Of a stretch of DNA of 23,112 bases, positions 7,813-14,981 are shown in pieces. Source of the stretch: JAYKHL01 sp035284865. GTDB taxonomy: Bacteria > Cyanobacteriota > Sericytochromatia > S15B-MN24 > JAQBPE01. Position numbers and translations under genes: made by a program. The notes under the pieces are model-generated. The model was not told the origin of the DNA, made no database searches, and saw only the letters and a program-made list of their open reading frames with translations. Positions within the stretch are counted from its first letter, which is position 1, and each line of letters starts with the position of its first letter. The stretch is taken from positions 1-23,112 of the forward strand of contig JAYKHL010000213.1 in assembly GCA_035284865.1 (NCBI GenBank). Direction: 5' to 3'.

Positions 7813-7830
7813 GTGTGACAAAAATCACAC
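7813..7830 (+). promoter_or_regulatory. CRP/FNR-family operator (perfect TGTGA-N6-TCACA palindrome)
   Basis: GTGTGA (7813-7818), CAAAAA (7819-7824) and TCACAC (7825-7830) form a perfect 18-bp dyad that matches the CRP consensus TGTGA-N6-TCACA exactly. It is unusually A-rich for this DNA and lies just after the preceding stop, about 115 bases before the lipoprotein ATG. A TACAAG (7885-7890) could be the -10, placing the site near -75, compatible with an upstream activator. Identity is by consensus only. Confidence 0.7.
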
Positions 7831-7944
7831 CCGGTGACGCGGCGTGCGTCAGCACTCGTGTCATCGCCGTCGGTGATGCTGGGGTACAAGAGGTCCGGCG
7901 ACGGGCCAGACCCCGTCCACCCCTTGCACAGGAGGAACATCTTC

Positions 7945-9324
7945 ATGAAGCGCAACGCTCCCTTCCTCGGCGTCTTGCTCGCCAGCTCGCTCACGCTGGC
8001 GACCCTTGCAGGGTGCCAGGCCGCCGCGCCGACGGTCGCCGGTGAGGCAACCGCCAAGGCCGGCAACCAGACCGCGGCCCCGGCCAAGCCGGCTGGCGGC
8101 CAGACGGAGACCCCTCAGGCCAACCCCGCGAACCCTGGTTCGCCTGCCGGCGCCAGCGCCGAGGCCGGCTCGCGGGACGCCACCACCGCCGCCGGGGACC
8201 TCGCGGCGATGCTCGCGGCCGAGCGTGAGGCGGAAGACTACAACGCCGTGGCAGGGGACGAGGACCAGGCCGCCTACCGCCTCTTTGATCTCGACGAGAA
8301 GGGTAAGCCGCGCATCGCGCGTGAGGGCGAGATGGTGACCACCGCCATGCCCGGCGACGACGGCCCGGAGGCCCGCGGGCCCCGGCCGGACGGCAAAGCC
8401 CCGATGATGGACCCCAAGGCCCCGATGCCGGGCGCCAAGCCCCCGAAGATGGACCCCAAGGCCCGCGAGGCGTTGAAGGAGCAGCTGAAGAAGGCTCGCG
8501 AAGCCGCCAAGGCGCGAGCCGAGGAGGGCCGCAAGAAGTATGAGGCCCGGGCCAGGGATGAGGAAGCCAAAGCCTTCAAGGGCAAGCTCGCGGCCGTGGC
8601 CAAGGCCGCCCTCGAGAAGCGGGAGAAGGAGCGCAAGGAGAAGGCCAAGGATCGGCTCGCCAAGGCCAAGGGCAACATGGACAAGGCGCGCGAGGCCCTG
8701 AAGAACGTCGAGTGGGTGGACAACGGCGACGGGACCAGGTCCAAGACCTTCACCTTCGACGTGTCGCGGACTGAGAACGGCGAGACCATCAGCCGGTCGC
8801 GCAAGATCGTCCGCACCGTGCGGGCCGAGGACAACGTGCTGGTCAGCCTGACGGCGGAGTTCACGAACGCCCGCCCCAACGGCGGGTCCACCACCACCAG
8901 CCGCGCAAAGACGCTGCAGCCGGACGGCACCTACAGGGTGGTCTTCCACAGCGTGATTGTCCTTGGCGACGGCACGACCCGCACGGCCGACTGGGAGAAG
9001 ACCATCGCCGCGGACGGCACCGTGGCCGGGTCCGGGAAGATCGTCTGGGAGCGGGACGGCGCCGTCGTGAAGACCGTCGACATCCAGCTTGGCGGCACCG
9101 AAGCCAACGAGACGGCCAAGGTCGAGGTTGGCGAGGCCACGGCCGAGGTGGCCGTGCCTGCCGATGGAGAGCCGTCGGCCAGCATCACGAACGAGGACGG
9201 CCAGACGGCGCCCGTCGCCGTGGCGGCCGAGACGGATGGCACCGTCGAGGTCCAGGACGAGACGGCCGAGCAAGCGGAGGAGCCCGCGAGCCCGGCCGAA
9301 GAGGAGCAGCCGGCCCAGGGCTAA
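7945..9324 (+). CDS. Lipoprotein with charged coiled-coil and C-terminal beta-repeat region, function unknown
   Basis: This 459-residue protein has a clear lipoprotein signal, MKRNAPFLGVLLASSLTLATLAGC, with lipobox LAGC (C24), so it is expected to be lipidated and exported. An Ala/Gly/Thr-rich linker (about 25-85) and a Met/Pro stretch with repeated MDPKA (about 148-175) follow. Then comes a strongly charged Lys/Glu/Ala helix of about 90 residues (about 170-255), likely a coiled coil. A strand-rich region follows with recurring DGT turns (WVDNGDGTRSKTFTFDV, LQPDGTYRVVF, VLGDGTTRTADWEK, AADGTVAGSGKIVW), and the tail is acidic and Glu/Ala-rich. The start is fixed by AGGAGG nine bases before ATG 7945, although the frame is open from 7834. 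It lies between a CRP-like site and a strong terminator, so it is a single-gene unit. No family was recognised. Confidence 0.85.
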   Translation: MKRNAPFLGVLLASSLTLATLAGCQAAAPTVAGEATAKAGNQTAAPAKPAGGQTETPQANPANPGSPAGASAEAGSRDATTAAGDLAAMLAAEREAEDYNAVAGDEDQAAYRLFDLDEKGKPRIAREGEMVTTAMPGDDGPEARGPRPDGKAPMMDPKAPMPGAKPPKMDPKAREALKEQLKKAREAAKARAEEGRKKYEARARDEEAKAFKGKLAAVAKAALEKREKERKEKAKDRLAKAKGNMDKAREALKNVEWVDNGDGTRSKTFTFDVSRTENGETISRSRKIVRTVRAEDNVLVSLTAEFTNARPNGGSTTTSRAKTLQPDGTYRVVFHSVIVLGDGTTRTADWEKTIAADGTVAGSGKIVWERDGAVVKTVDIQLGGTEANETAKVEVGEATAEVAVPADGEPSASITNEDGQTAPVAVAAETDGTVEVQDETAEQAEEPASPAEEEQPAQG

Positions 9325-9346
9325 GGTCCGGCGACAGGACCCCCGC

Positions 9347-9380
9347 GGGGCGGCCCGGTCCAGGGCCGCCCCGTTTTTTT
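9347..9380 (+). terminator. Rho-independent terminator after the coiled-coil lipoprotein gene
   Basis: GGGGCGGCCC (9347-9356) pairs perfectly with GGGCCGCCCC (9363-9372) around a six-base loop, followed by one G and seven T's (9374-9380). It begins 22 bases after the stop codon. Confidence 0.93.
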
Positions 9381-9403
9381 GAGGCGCGGGACGCAGAGCC
9401 GTG

Positions 9404-9549
9404 CGCCCCCCTGCCAGAGGGGGTATGCTGGGGGCACCCCGGCGGTACCTCGCGACGGGCCAGCCCCGGGGCAGGGGCCCCGGCCTCCGGCGATGCTGTG
9501 GCGCGCGGGACGGCCGCACGGCGGGACCCCGGCCAGGCCGTGGCCGGGG
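9404..9549 (+). other. Series of GC-rich hairpins in the leader before the subtilase gene
   Basis: Between the terminator and the subtilase start there are successive perfect inverted repeats: CCCCCT/AGGGGG around 9407-9423, CCGGGGC (9466-9472)/GCCCCGG (9477-9483) with a four-base loop, and CCCCGGCCA (9527-9535)/TGGCCGGGG (9541-9549) with a five-base loop. None has a T-tract. TATGCT (9424-9429) could be a -10, which would put the last two hairpins in the mRNA leader. No gene is seen in 9381-9590. Confidence 0.45.
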
Positions 9550-9590
9550 CGCAGCGAGCCGCTGAGAAGGCCCGGTGGAGGAGCGTTTCG

Positions 9591-10898
9591 ATGGTCGCAT
9601 CCTGGTTCTCTCGCGGTCTGGCGCGTGTCCTGCTCGGGCTCGCGGTCGGGAACGCCTGCGGCTGTGCCGCACCGGGGGCGGTCCCGGCGCTTCCGGCCCC
9701 GGCGGGCGAGATCATCGTCGGCTGGACGCCGGCGACGACGGAGCCAGCCCGCGCGGCCTTGCGCGCCAGCCACGGCGTGCGGGACACCTTGCGCCTGGTG
9801 CCCGGGGCGGAGCGCTGGCAGGTTGCCCCGGACCGCGTCGACGCCGTCCTGGCCTCGCTGCAGGCCGCGCCTGAGCTACGCTACGCGACGCCCAACGCCA
9901 GCCGGAAGCTGGTGCCCCCCATCGACAGCGCCGCCGTACCCGAACTGGGCGCCTGGCGCCTCCTCTCGACGGACGGCCAGTGGCACCTGGAGCCAGTTGG
10001 CTTTCCGGAAGCCTGGGGCAGCGCCCGGGGCACGGGGGTGATCGTGGCGGTGATCGACTCGGGGGTGGATCCCAACCACCCGGACCTGAAGGCCAACCTG
10101 CTGCCCCTGATCGATGAGGTGACCGCCATGGGGCGGCGGGACTTCGTGGATGGCCGGAGCTACGATGGCAAGGACAGCCACGGCCACGGCACCCACGTCG
10201 CCGGCCTGATCGCCGCGGCGCAGCATGCCGGTTACACGGTCACAGGGGGCGCGCCAGAGGCGCGCATCCTGCCGGTCAAGGTGACGCCCCTGAGCGGCGA
10301 GACCGATGACGCCACCATCGCCAAAGGCATTCGCGACGCGGTGCAGGCGGGGGCGAGGGTCCTCAACCTCTCCATCGGAGGCCCGGATCCGAGCCCCGTG
10401 CTCCTGGACGCCCTCAACTTTGCCATGCTCAACGGGGCCCTGCCCGTGATCGCGGCGGGCAACGACGGCGGCAAGGTCAACTACCCGGCAGCCTACAGCG
10501 GCGTGGCGGCCGTGGGCTCCGTGACGGAGACAGGGGCCGTGGCATCCTATTCCTGCCGCGGCGAGGGCCTGGTGGTCGTGGCTCCAGGGGGCGGCCAGGC
10601 AGGAGGCCGGGAGGGCGCGCCGCTTTACTCGACCATGCCGACCTATCCGGCCTTCGGCTCCTCGAGTGCCCGGGCCGGAAACGGCTATGGGACGCTGGCG
10701 GGGACGAGCATGGCAGCGCCTCTCGTGTCGGCAGCGGCGGCGCTGGTGTTCGACCGAAATCCGACCTTCTCCCCGGCGCAGGTGCGGACCCGGCTGGCAG
10801 CCACCACGACCGAACGGGGTCGCCGCGGCTGGCAGCCAGCCAGCGGCTACGGGCTGGTCCGCGCCGATGTGGCGCTGTCATCAGATACAACACCTTGA
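9591..10898 (+). CDS. Subtilisin-like serine peptidase (S8 family), exported
   Basis: This 435-residue S8 protease has the complete catalytic set: D156 in VAVIDSGVD, H199 in HGHGTHVAG, oxyanion-hole N291 in AAGND and S373 in GTSMAAP. An N-terminal hydrophobic stretch (ARVLLGLAVGNACGC, 11-25) suggests export, perhaps as a lipoprotein although the lipobox is poor. Residues ~38-105 look like an inhibitor I9-type propeptide/chaperone, ending before PNASRKLVPP. ATG 9591 was chosen because GGAGGAG precedes it by about eight bases; the frame is open from 9498 without such support. The enzyme would act outside the cytoplasm on proteins or peptides. The next gene begins about 77 bases downstream and the two may share transcription. 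Confidence 0.92.
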   Translation: MVASWFSRGLARVLLGLAVGNACGCAAPGAVPALPAPAGEIIVGWTPATTEPARAALRASHGVRDTLRLVPGAERWQVAPDRVDAVLASLQAAPELRYATPNASRKLVPPIDSAAVPELGAWRLLSTDGQWHLEPVGFPEAWGSARGTGVIVAVIDSGVDPNHPDLKANLLPLIDEVTAMGRRDFVDGRSYDGKDSHGHGTHVAGLIAAAQHAGYTVTGGAPEARILPVKVTPLSGETDDATIAKGIRDAVQAGARVLNLSIGGPDPSPVLLDALNFAMLNGALPVIAAGNDGGKVNYPAAYSGVAAVGSVTETGAVASYSCRGEGLVVVAPGGGQAGGREGAPLYSTMPTYPAFGSSSARAGNGYGTLAGTSMAAPLVSAAAALVFDRNPTFSPAQVRTRLAATTTERGRRGWQPASGYGLVRADVALSSDTTP

Positions 10899-10921
10899 GC
10901 GTCGGCCAGCCTGGGTATAAT
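10895..10921 (+). promoter_or_regulatory. Candidate promoter for the lipoprotein/kinase unit
   Basis: A perfect -10 hexamer TATAAT (10916-10921) lies in GC-rich DNA, with TTGAGC (10895-10900) 15 bases upstream, a short spacer. Transcription would begin near 10928, upstream of the TTG at 10976. The TTGAGC overlaps the subtilase stop codon. Confidence 0.5.
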
Positions 10922-10975
10922 GCGAGCGCCAAGCACAAGCTGTGGCAAGGCCGCCCATCCCGTCACAGGTGCCCA

Positions 10976-12367
10976 TTGCCACACTGGCCGTCCGCTACCC
11001 CCGCCCGTCTCCCCGTCCGGCCACCCCAGCTGCTAACGGTCGTCTCCTGTGGGACCCTGTTGAGCCTGACGGGTCTGGTCGGCTGCATGCCTAGCCGAAC
11101 CGTGGTCGTGCCACCACCGGTGGTCGTGCCACCACCGGTGGTCGTGCCCACCCCTGCTCCCTCCGCCACGCCACCACCCGTGGCCGGGGGGGCCTCCTAC
11201 GCCGACCTGGGCTTCAGCATTTACGGGGGCAGCCTGAGCCTGATGGCCGCCAGCGGTGGCCGCCCCGTGAGGCGGGCCTACGTTCGGGTGCTCGGGATGT
11301 CTCTGGCAGGGGGCTTCACGGATGACGCGGGCCGGGTGCGCCTGGGACCTCTCGTCCCGGGCAGCTACCGCGTCGTCGTGACGGCCGAGGGCCTGCAATC
11401 CAGCGTGACCGACGGGGTTGAGATCAAGGCGCGGGAGGAAGACACGACCTCTGTGACGGTGGAACTCAGGCCCGAGGCGTCAGCAGCCGGGCGCGTGGTG
11501 GCCGCCGACGGCCCCGTCGCCGATGCCGTGGTCAGTGACGGCGTGAACAGCGTCCTGACCGACGCAGACGGGCGCTACACGCTTCGGGGGCTGGCCCCGG
11601 GCGCCGTCACGCTGACGGTCAGCAAGCCGAGGTTTCGCACGGCGACACGCTCCGTCACCGTCGCGGTGGGCACCCGGGCCACCCTCGACATGTCGCTGCT
11701 GGCAACGGTGCCGGAGGTTCACTTCGACCTGTCGGCCGGCAGCAGCCTGGAGGCGTCGGCGCTCAACGACGTGAAGCAGCACCTGGCGCGCCGAGGGTGG
11801 ACCGTGCTGGACGCGCCGCCCGTCCAGGACGGGGTGTGGGTCCTCGTGGCCCCGGGCCGGGACCTGCCGGCGGCCGAACGGGAACGCCTGGTCACCTTCG
11901 TGGCCCAGGGTGGGAAGCTTGTCGTGCTTGGGGAGTGGGGCGGCCAGCCAGGGTTCCGAACCGGTGCCGTCAATGGCTTGCTGCACCGCATGGGCCTGCA
12001 CCTGACGGCGGACCTGGTGCGCGAGGTGCGCGCGGGCAACCCGACCTCCGCCCCGCTCCTCACCCGCTTCCCCCAAGGGCCGCTGCGGGGCTCGGGGCTG
12101 GCGCTGCAGGTCTATGGCTCGGCCTCAGTCTTCGGGCTGAGCCCCATGGCGGTGCTGGCCGCGTCGTCCGACGGCAGCTTCAGGGTGCAGTCCCTGGGCG
12201 CTGTGGGATCCCAACCCATCCTGGTGGGGGGGCCCCATCGCGGAGGCAAGGCACTCCTGGTCGGCGACTCCTCCGCGTTTGCTGACGGCGACGTGGACGA
12301 TGACGGCGTGAGCAACCTGGACGAGGCTGACAACGCATCGTGCCTCGAGAGGCTGCTCGACTGGTGA
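10976..12367 (+). CDS. Lipoprotein with two carboxypeptidase-regulatory-like domains and a C-terminal GATase-like domain
   Basis: Numbering from TTG 10976, the product is 463 residues: a signal segment (LLTVVSCGTLLSLTGLVGC) with lipobox LVGC, a Val/Pro-rich spacer encoded by an 18-bp tandem repeat, then two beta-sandwich modules of the carboxypeptidase-regulatory-like type. The first is around VRRAYVRVLGMSLAGGFTDD...LVPGSYRVVV, the second AGRVVAADGPVADAVVSD...LTDADGRYTLRGLAPG. The C-terminal half (from about VHFDLSAGSS) has alternating strands and helices such as GVWVLVAPGRDL and FVAQGGKLVVLGEWG, resembling GldG/DUF4350-type amidotransferase-like folds, and ends with the acidic Ca-binding-like DGDVDDDGVSNLDE. 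The start is uncertain: TTG 10976 has AGGTG upstream and follows the TATAAT, while TTG 10895 overlaps the subtilase stop. It lies 28 bases before the kinase gene, so a shared envelope-sensing role is plausible but unproven. Confidence 0.8.
   Translation: MPHWPSATPARLPVRPPQLLTVVSCGTLLSLTGLVGCMPSRTVVVPPPVVVPPPVVVPTPAPSATPPPVAGGASYADLGFSIYGGSLSLMAASGGRPVRRAYVRVLGMSLAGGFTDDAGRVRLGPLVPGSYRVVVTAEGLQSSVTDGVEIKAREEDTTSVTVELRPEASAAGRVVAADGPVADAVVSDGVNSVLTDADGRYTLRGLAPGAVTLTVSKPRFRTATRSVTVAVGTRATLDMSLLATVPEVHFDLSAGSSLEASALNDVKQHLARRGWTVLDAPPVQDGVWVLVAPGRDLPAAERERLVTFVAQGGKLVVLGEWGGQPGFRTGAVNGLLHRMGLHLTADLVREVRAGNPTSAPLLTRFPQGPLRGSGLALQVYGSASVFGLSPMAVLAASSDGSFRVQSLGAVGSQPILVGGPHRGGKALLVGDSSAFADGDVDDDGVSNLDEADNASCLERLLDW
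11102..11149 (+). repeat. 18-bp coding tandem repeat (Val-Val-Val-Pro-Pro-Pro)
   Basis: The unit GTGGTCGTGCCACCACCG occurs at 11102-11119 and 11120-11137, with a partial third copy to about 11149. It encodes the VVVPPP spacer just after the lipidated cysteine and may vary in copy number. Confidence 0.9.
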
Positions 12368-12395
12368 GACGTGCGACGCCGATGAGGGTGTGTTG

Positions 12396-14963
12396 ATGGC
12401 AGCATCGCTGTACTGCCCTGACTGCAACGCGGAGAACGAGCCTGAGAGCCGGGTCTGCGGAGCCTGTGGGCACGCGTTCAAGGGGGACCCGACCACCCTC
12501 ATCGGCCCCCACATGACGGCGCCGACGCACGCGGCGCCGGTGCCCGTGCCTCCGGCGGAGACCCAGGCCAGCGGGCTCCTGGCGGCCGACAGCATCCTGC
12601 AAGGTCGCTACCGGATCACCCAGCTGCTCGGCCAGGGAGGTATGGGGGCCGTGTACCTGGCCAGCGACGCACGGTTCTCGGCCAGGACCTGCGTCATCAA
12701 GGAGATGCTCGATCACTTCAATGACCCGGAGCAGCGCGCCCAGGCCACCGAGAGCTTTCACCGGGAGGCCGATCTGCTCTCAAGCTTCAAGCACCCGGGC
12801 ATCCCCGAGGTCTACGATCGCTTCACGGAGGCCAACCGTCACTACCTGGTGATGGAGTACATCAACGGCGTCGACCTGGAGCAACGGCTCCTGGACAACG
12901 GCGGGCCGTTCTCCGAGAAGGAGGTCATCGAGTGGTCGATCCAGTGCTGTGACGTGCTGTCCTATCTGCACCACCAGAAGCCGCCCGTCATCTACCGCGA
13001 CATGAAGCCAGCGAACGTGATCACCACCCACTGGGGCAAGGTCTACCTGGTGGACTTTGGCATTGCTCGCTTCTTCAACCCCGTGAGCCGCGGCACCATG
13101 ATCGGGACCCAAGGCTACGCGCCCCCCGAGCAGTACAGGGGCCAGGTGGACCCGCGTTCCGACCTGTACGCGCTGGGCGCCACGATTCACTACCTGCTCA
13201 CGGGCCGGGATCCCCAGAACGAGCCACCCTTCAGCTTCCCCCCGGTGACCTCCCTGAACCCGGAGGTGAGCCCCGAGATGGAGATGCTGGTGCTGCGGGC
13301 CCTGGACCCTGAGGCAGACAACCGGTTCAGCAGCGCGGACGAGATGCTCGGCCAGCTGATGGCCATCGGGGGAGATGCTTCCGATGTCGTGCGGGATTGC
13401 CCCCACTGCGGGTTCCGGAGCACCGTCACGAGACAATTCTGCCCCAGCTGCAAGCAGTACATCTCCAAGAAAGCCCACGTCTTGAAGCCCCAGCAGGGGA
13501 GCGGCGCAATCCCGACGGACGCGGCAGGCCTGCATCAGACCAAGCTGGCAACTGGCAGGACCTCGGCCCTGCAGCAGGGCAACCGATCCGCCACCGCCAC
13601 GGTGCTGGCGCTGCCGACGGGCCGGGTGGAGTTCGACCTGCGCCGCGTCCCGCCAGCGGCCTGGGGAGCGGCGCTGGCTGCCCTCCTGGTGCTCGGGGGC
13701 CTCTCCGCCTGGGGGCTGGCGGGCGGCACCGCCTCGTCGGCGGGCATCAGCGCGGGCAGCACCTTGCTCCAGAGCGTGACGCCAGCGGCTCGGGAGGGCG
13801 CGGGTGCCCACGAACGCGGCGCCTGGCCGGAGGCGGCGGACGCCTTCAGGCGCGCCATCGAGGAACACCCTGAGGACCCCGAACCCCGCATTTACTGGCA
13901 AAACACGCTGCTGCGGCTCAGCAACGTGGAGGCCACAACGCTGGCGGTGTCGGGCACCTTCGTCGGGCCCGAGCGACACCGGGCGCTGGAGATGCTGCGC
14001 GGTGCGGCCCTTGCGCAGCAAGCGGCCAACGCCCGCGGCAGGTCTCCACACATCGCCATGGTCCTGGTCGGCGACGACGGAACAGCCCCCTCTGCACTTC
14101 GCGTGGCGCAGCAGATCGCAGCGAACGGCAAGGTGGTCGGGCTGGTTGCCACCGAGGGTGGAAGCCTCGACGCCTCGGTGCTGAACCTGCACACCATCGC
14201 CGGCTTGCCACTGGTGGCAGCCGGCCGGGTCACCACCAGCGGGCTCGAGTCCCACCCGGGCCCCACCCGGCTGGCGCTCGGCGGTCAGCAGCTGGCAGAG
14301 GCCATGGCCGACCACCTGGCCGCGCTGGGCGTGCGACGCCCGATCGTGCTGGAGCGTTCCGAAGGCGCGGCCGAAGGGGATCTCAGCGGCATCTTCTCGC
14401 AACTAGCGGACCAGCGGGGTTGGGAGTGCGACACCCTCCCGCCGGCCTCCTCGGCGCGCCTGCTGGAGAAGGTTCGGGCGCATCGCGCCGACGCCATCGT
14501 GGTGGGCGAGCAACTGGAGGTGGCGCTGGCCGCCGCCGAGGCTGTCCGGCGAGAGGGGCTCACCATCCCGGTGATCGGGGGGCCGGGGCTCCACCAGCCC
14601 GAGCGGCTGACGCGTGCCGCGGACCGGGCCGAGGGGCTGCTGGTGGTGTCTCAGCTGGCCCGAGCGCCGGGGCAACCCGGCGAGGACGGCTTTGCGGGCC
14701 GGTACCGGGAGGCCTTCCGGGCGGAGCCAGGCGAGGACGCTGCGCTCGCCTACGACAGCGTCCGGCTGATGGTACAAGCCCTGGATCTTGCCGGGGCACG
14801 GCGAGACGGGCTTGCCTCGGCCCTCCAGAAGCTTGCGCGGCAGGGGTATGAAGGGGTGGCTGGCCGCGTCACCCTGTCAGACTCGGGCGAGGTCCACCGC
14901 ACGGTGACGGTCGGACGCGTCCACGCTGGTCGTCTCGTGCCCGTGAGGCAGGTAGCCCTGTAG
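12396..14963 (+). CDS. Transmembrane Ser/Thr protein kinase with zinc ribbons and a periplasmic-binding-protein-like sensor
   Basis: This 855-residue receptor kinase has, in order: a 4-Cys zinc ribbon (C7, C10, C21, C24), a Hanks-type kinase domain (about 72-325), a second 4-Cys ribbon (C335, C338, C349, C352), a transmembrane helix (about 421-443), a short TPR-like helical pair (about 464-495) and an extracytoplasmic type-I periplasmic-binding-like domain (about 550-840; SPHIAMVLVGDDG, IPVIGGPGL, FAGRYREAF, AALAYDSVRLMVQAL). Kinase motifs are intact: LGQGGMGAV (78-86), K102, E124, YRDMKPAN (200-207, Tyr replacing the HRD His), DFG (220-222) and APPE (242-245). ATG 12396 is preceded by GAGG at eight bases. 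The outer domain resembles branched-chain amino-acid receptors (Peripla_BP_6), suggesting small-ligand sensing. It is followed after 18 bases by a pseudokinase-phosphatase gene. Confidence 0.92.
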   Translation: MAASLYCPDCNAENEPESRVCGACGHAFKGDPTTLIGPHMTAPTHAAPVPVPPAETQASGLLAADSILQGRYRITQLLGQGGMGAVYLASDARFSARTCVIKEMLDHFNDPEQRAQATESFHREADLLSSFKHPGIPEVYDRFTEANRHYLVMEYINGVDLEQRLLDNGGPFSEKEVIEWSIQCCDVLSYLHHQKPPVIYRDMKPANVITTHWGKVYLVDFGIARFFNPVSRGTMIGTQGYAPPEQYRGQVDPRSDLYALGATIHYLLTGRDPQNEPPFSFPPVTSLNPEVSPEMEMLVLRALDPEADNRFSSADEMLGQLMAIGGDASDVVRDCPHCGFRSTVTRQFCPSCKQYISKKAHVLKPQQGSGAIPTDAAGLHQTKLATGRTSALQQGNRSATATVLALPTGRVEFDLRRVPPAAWGAALAALLVLGGLSAWGLAGGTASSAGISAGSTLLQSVTPAAREGAGAHERGAWPEAADAFRRAIEEHPEDPEPRIYWQNTLLRLSNVEATTLAVSGTFVGPERHRALEMLRGAALAQQAANARGRSPHIAMVLVGDDGTAPSALRVAQQIAANGKVVGLVATEGGSLDASVLNLHTIAGLPLVAAGRVTTSGLESHPGPTRLALGGQQLAEAMADHLAALGVRRPIVLERSEGAAEGDLSGIFSQLADQRGWECDTLPPASSARLLEKVRAHRADAIVVGEQLEVALAAAEAVRREGLTIPVIGGPGLHQPERLTRAADRAEGLLVVSQLARAPGQPGEDGFAGRYREAFRAEPGEDAALAYDSVRLMVQALDLAGARRDGLASALQKLARQGYEGVAGRVTLSDSGEVHRTVTVGRVHAGRLVPVRQVAL

Positions 14964-14981
14964 TCGGAAGGAACGCGAGAG

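Noticed and set aside
7861..9672. 603-codon open frame on the minus strand opposite the coiled-coil lipoprotein gene
   Set aside because: It is a GC-rich antisense shadow: Leu/Gly/Arg-rich without domains, spans the terminator, and opposes a gene with a clear lipobox and ribosome binding site.
12780..14402. 540-codon minus-strand open frame opposite the receptor kinase
   Set aside because: Antisense to the motif-rich kinase; no recognisable motifs.
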